The notes under the pieces were generated by a model, which was not told where the DNA came from, searched no databases, and saw nothing but the letters and a program-made list of their open reading frames with translations. A stretch of DNA of 64,000 nt, from positions 1,984,001 through 2,048,000 of the forward strand of contig CP091034.1 of NCBI GenBank assembly GCA_039725955.1, in the 5' to 3' direction. Origin of the DNA: Sinorhizobium sp. B11 (GTDB taxonomy: Bacteria; Pseudomonadota; Alphaproteobacteria; Rhizobiales; Rhizobiaceae). Below, piece by piece: positions 63,251-64,000 of the stretch (position 1 is the first letter of the stretch; the number at the start of each line of letters is the position of its first letter). Position numbers and translations under genes: made by a program.

Positions 63251-63938
63251 CCTCGCCTTCCACCTGCCCCCAGCCGTCATGGAAGACCAGTTCTTCCAGC
63301 GCCACCCGCTGCCGCCAGCCTTTGACCGCCAGTTCCGGTTCATCGTAGAGCCGGTCGACGAAGCCGGCGCAGAGCCAGGCGACGACTTCGATATGATCGG
63401 GAATGCCAAGTATCTCCTTGAGGTCGCCCTCGCGAAAGATGCTGACCCAGCCGATGCCGACGCCTTCGGCACGGGCCGCGAGCCACAGGTTCTGGATGGC
63501 GCAGACGGTGGAATAGCTGTCCATGCGCGGATTATGCGTGCGTCCCAGCACAACGCTGCCGCTGCGGGTGGGATCGCAGGTCACGCAGATGCCGAGCGGC
63601 GCCTGGACAATGCCTTCAAGCTTCAGCGAACGATACTTTTCCTGCCGCTCGCCGGTGAACATGCGGGCCGCTTCCTCATTCGCCCCGAGGAACGCATCGC
63701 GCACGCGCGCCCTCACCTCGGCACTTTTCACCAGAATGAAATTCCACGGCTGCATGAAGCCGACCGAAGGCGCGTGGTGCGCGGCGGTCAAAAGCCGCGT
63801 CACCAGATCATCCGGCAAGGGATCGGGCAGGAACTGGCTGCGCACGTCACGCCGCGTCATGATCGCGTGATAGACGGCCTCGCGTTCGGCCGCAGAAAAG
63901 CTGGATGCCGGACAAACGGCATCATCAATGGGTCGCAT
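63237..63938 (-). CDS. bluB: 5,6-Dimethylbenzimidazole synthase
   Basis: 233 residues of the nitroreductase fold. It breaks down reduced FMN with oxygen to make the lower ligand of vitamin B12. IMTRRDVRSQFLPDPLPDDLVTRLLTAAHHAPSVGFMQPWNF at the N-terminus with the FMN-binding Arg/Ser residues, RTHNPRMDSYSTVCAIQNLWLAARAEGVGIGWVSIF in the middle and the BluB-type lid residues are clear. The ATG at 63938 has GGGGA seven bases before it. In Sinorhizobium BluB is needed for symbiosis. No cob gene is adjacent within the window. Confidence 0.93.
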   Translation of the reverse strand: MRPIDDAVCPASSFSAAEREAVYHAIMTRRDVRSQFLPDPLPDDLVTRLLTAAHHAPSVGFMQPWNFILVKSAEVRARVRDAFLGANEEAARMFTGERQEKYRSLKLEGIVQAPLGICVTCDPTRSGSVVLGRTHNPRMDSYSTVCAIQNLWLAARAEGVGIGWVSIFREGDLKEILGIPDHIEVVAWLCAGFVDRLYDEPELAVKGWRQRVALEELVFHDGWGQVEGEAAPV

Positions 63939-64000
63939 CGTCAAATCCCCAACAACGCAACCGCCCGCCGTCCGCGCGGGTTGGGTCTATCTTGCCAGGC
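63939..64000. other. Right edge of the window, upstream of bluB
   Basis: 62 bases holding the bluB ribosome binding site and probably its promoter. A cobalamin riboswitch is not visible in the part present. Confidence 0.4.

Overview
The window reads as a chromosomal segment of an alphaproteobacterium of the Rhizobiales, most likely Rhizobium sensu lato. The grounds are high-GC coding sequence on both strands, a CckA cell-cycle kinase, a giant growth-pole-ring (GPR/RgsE-type) protein, a TTG-N11-CAA element upstream of recA, CtrA-type boxes, a malic enzyme with a phosphotransacetylase-like tail, a DUF2865 protein, and short intergenic palindromic elements of the rhizobial RIME type. No rRNA, tRNA, insertion sequence, prophage, CRISPR array or transfer gene is visible. 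It looks like core genome.

Layout. 0-7 kb: a Bcr/CflA drug exporter and hisC, then a leftward run rpsD, glsA, ttcA and two inositol-monophosphatase paralogues. 7-12.5 kb: a MarR regulator divergent from a cupin gene with two operator dyads between them, a HerA-like ATPase, an MFS transporter, and a FUSC-trmJ-murI cluster. 14.6-19.5 kb: a secreted protein, icd, a GST, an AraC/GyrI regulator and a LysE exporter, with two intergenic repeat elements. 19.5-28.3 kb: alaS and recA leftward, a psuK-psuG pseudouridine salvage pair rightward, then cckA leftward. 28.5-36.4 kb: a FliO-domain protein, a cysteine-poor DksA, a SixA-type phosphatase, a YcjX-YcjF pair and small genes. 36.4-40.3 kb: a folP-folB-folK operon in which folP is broken by five small insertions, a DUF922 protein, a probable small RNA, a ferredoxin and an HPt protein. 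40.7-48.8 kb: the 2,326-residue GPR-like protein followed by a D,D-carboxypeptidase. 48.8-53 kb: an Mla-type lipid transport operon (mlaE-mlaF-mlaD-lipoprotein). 53-64 kb: an enolase-superfamily epimerase, an MFS transporter, an LpxH-like phosphohydrolase, malic enzyme, RNase HI, a DUF2865 protein, a LysR/MFS divergent pair and bluB.

Two themes stand out. First, cell-envelope and polar-growth functions cluster here: murI, the GPR-like scaffold, the carboxypeptidase, Mla lipid transport, the LpxH-like enzyme and CckA, with CtrA-like boxes in front of the GPR/HPt pair. Second, several non-coding structures deserve attention: an sRNA candidate with anti-Shine-Dalgarno stretches, four copies (three types) of intergenic palindromic elements, a double MarR operator, and seven near-identical 132-bp units inside the giant gene. 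All calls come from reading the sequence; no database search was possible.
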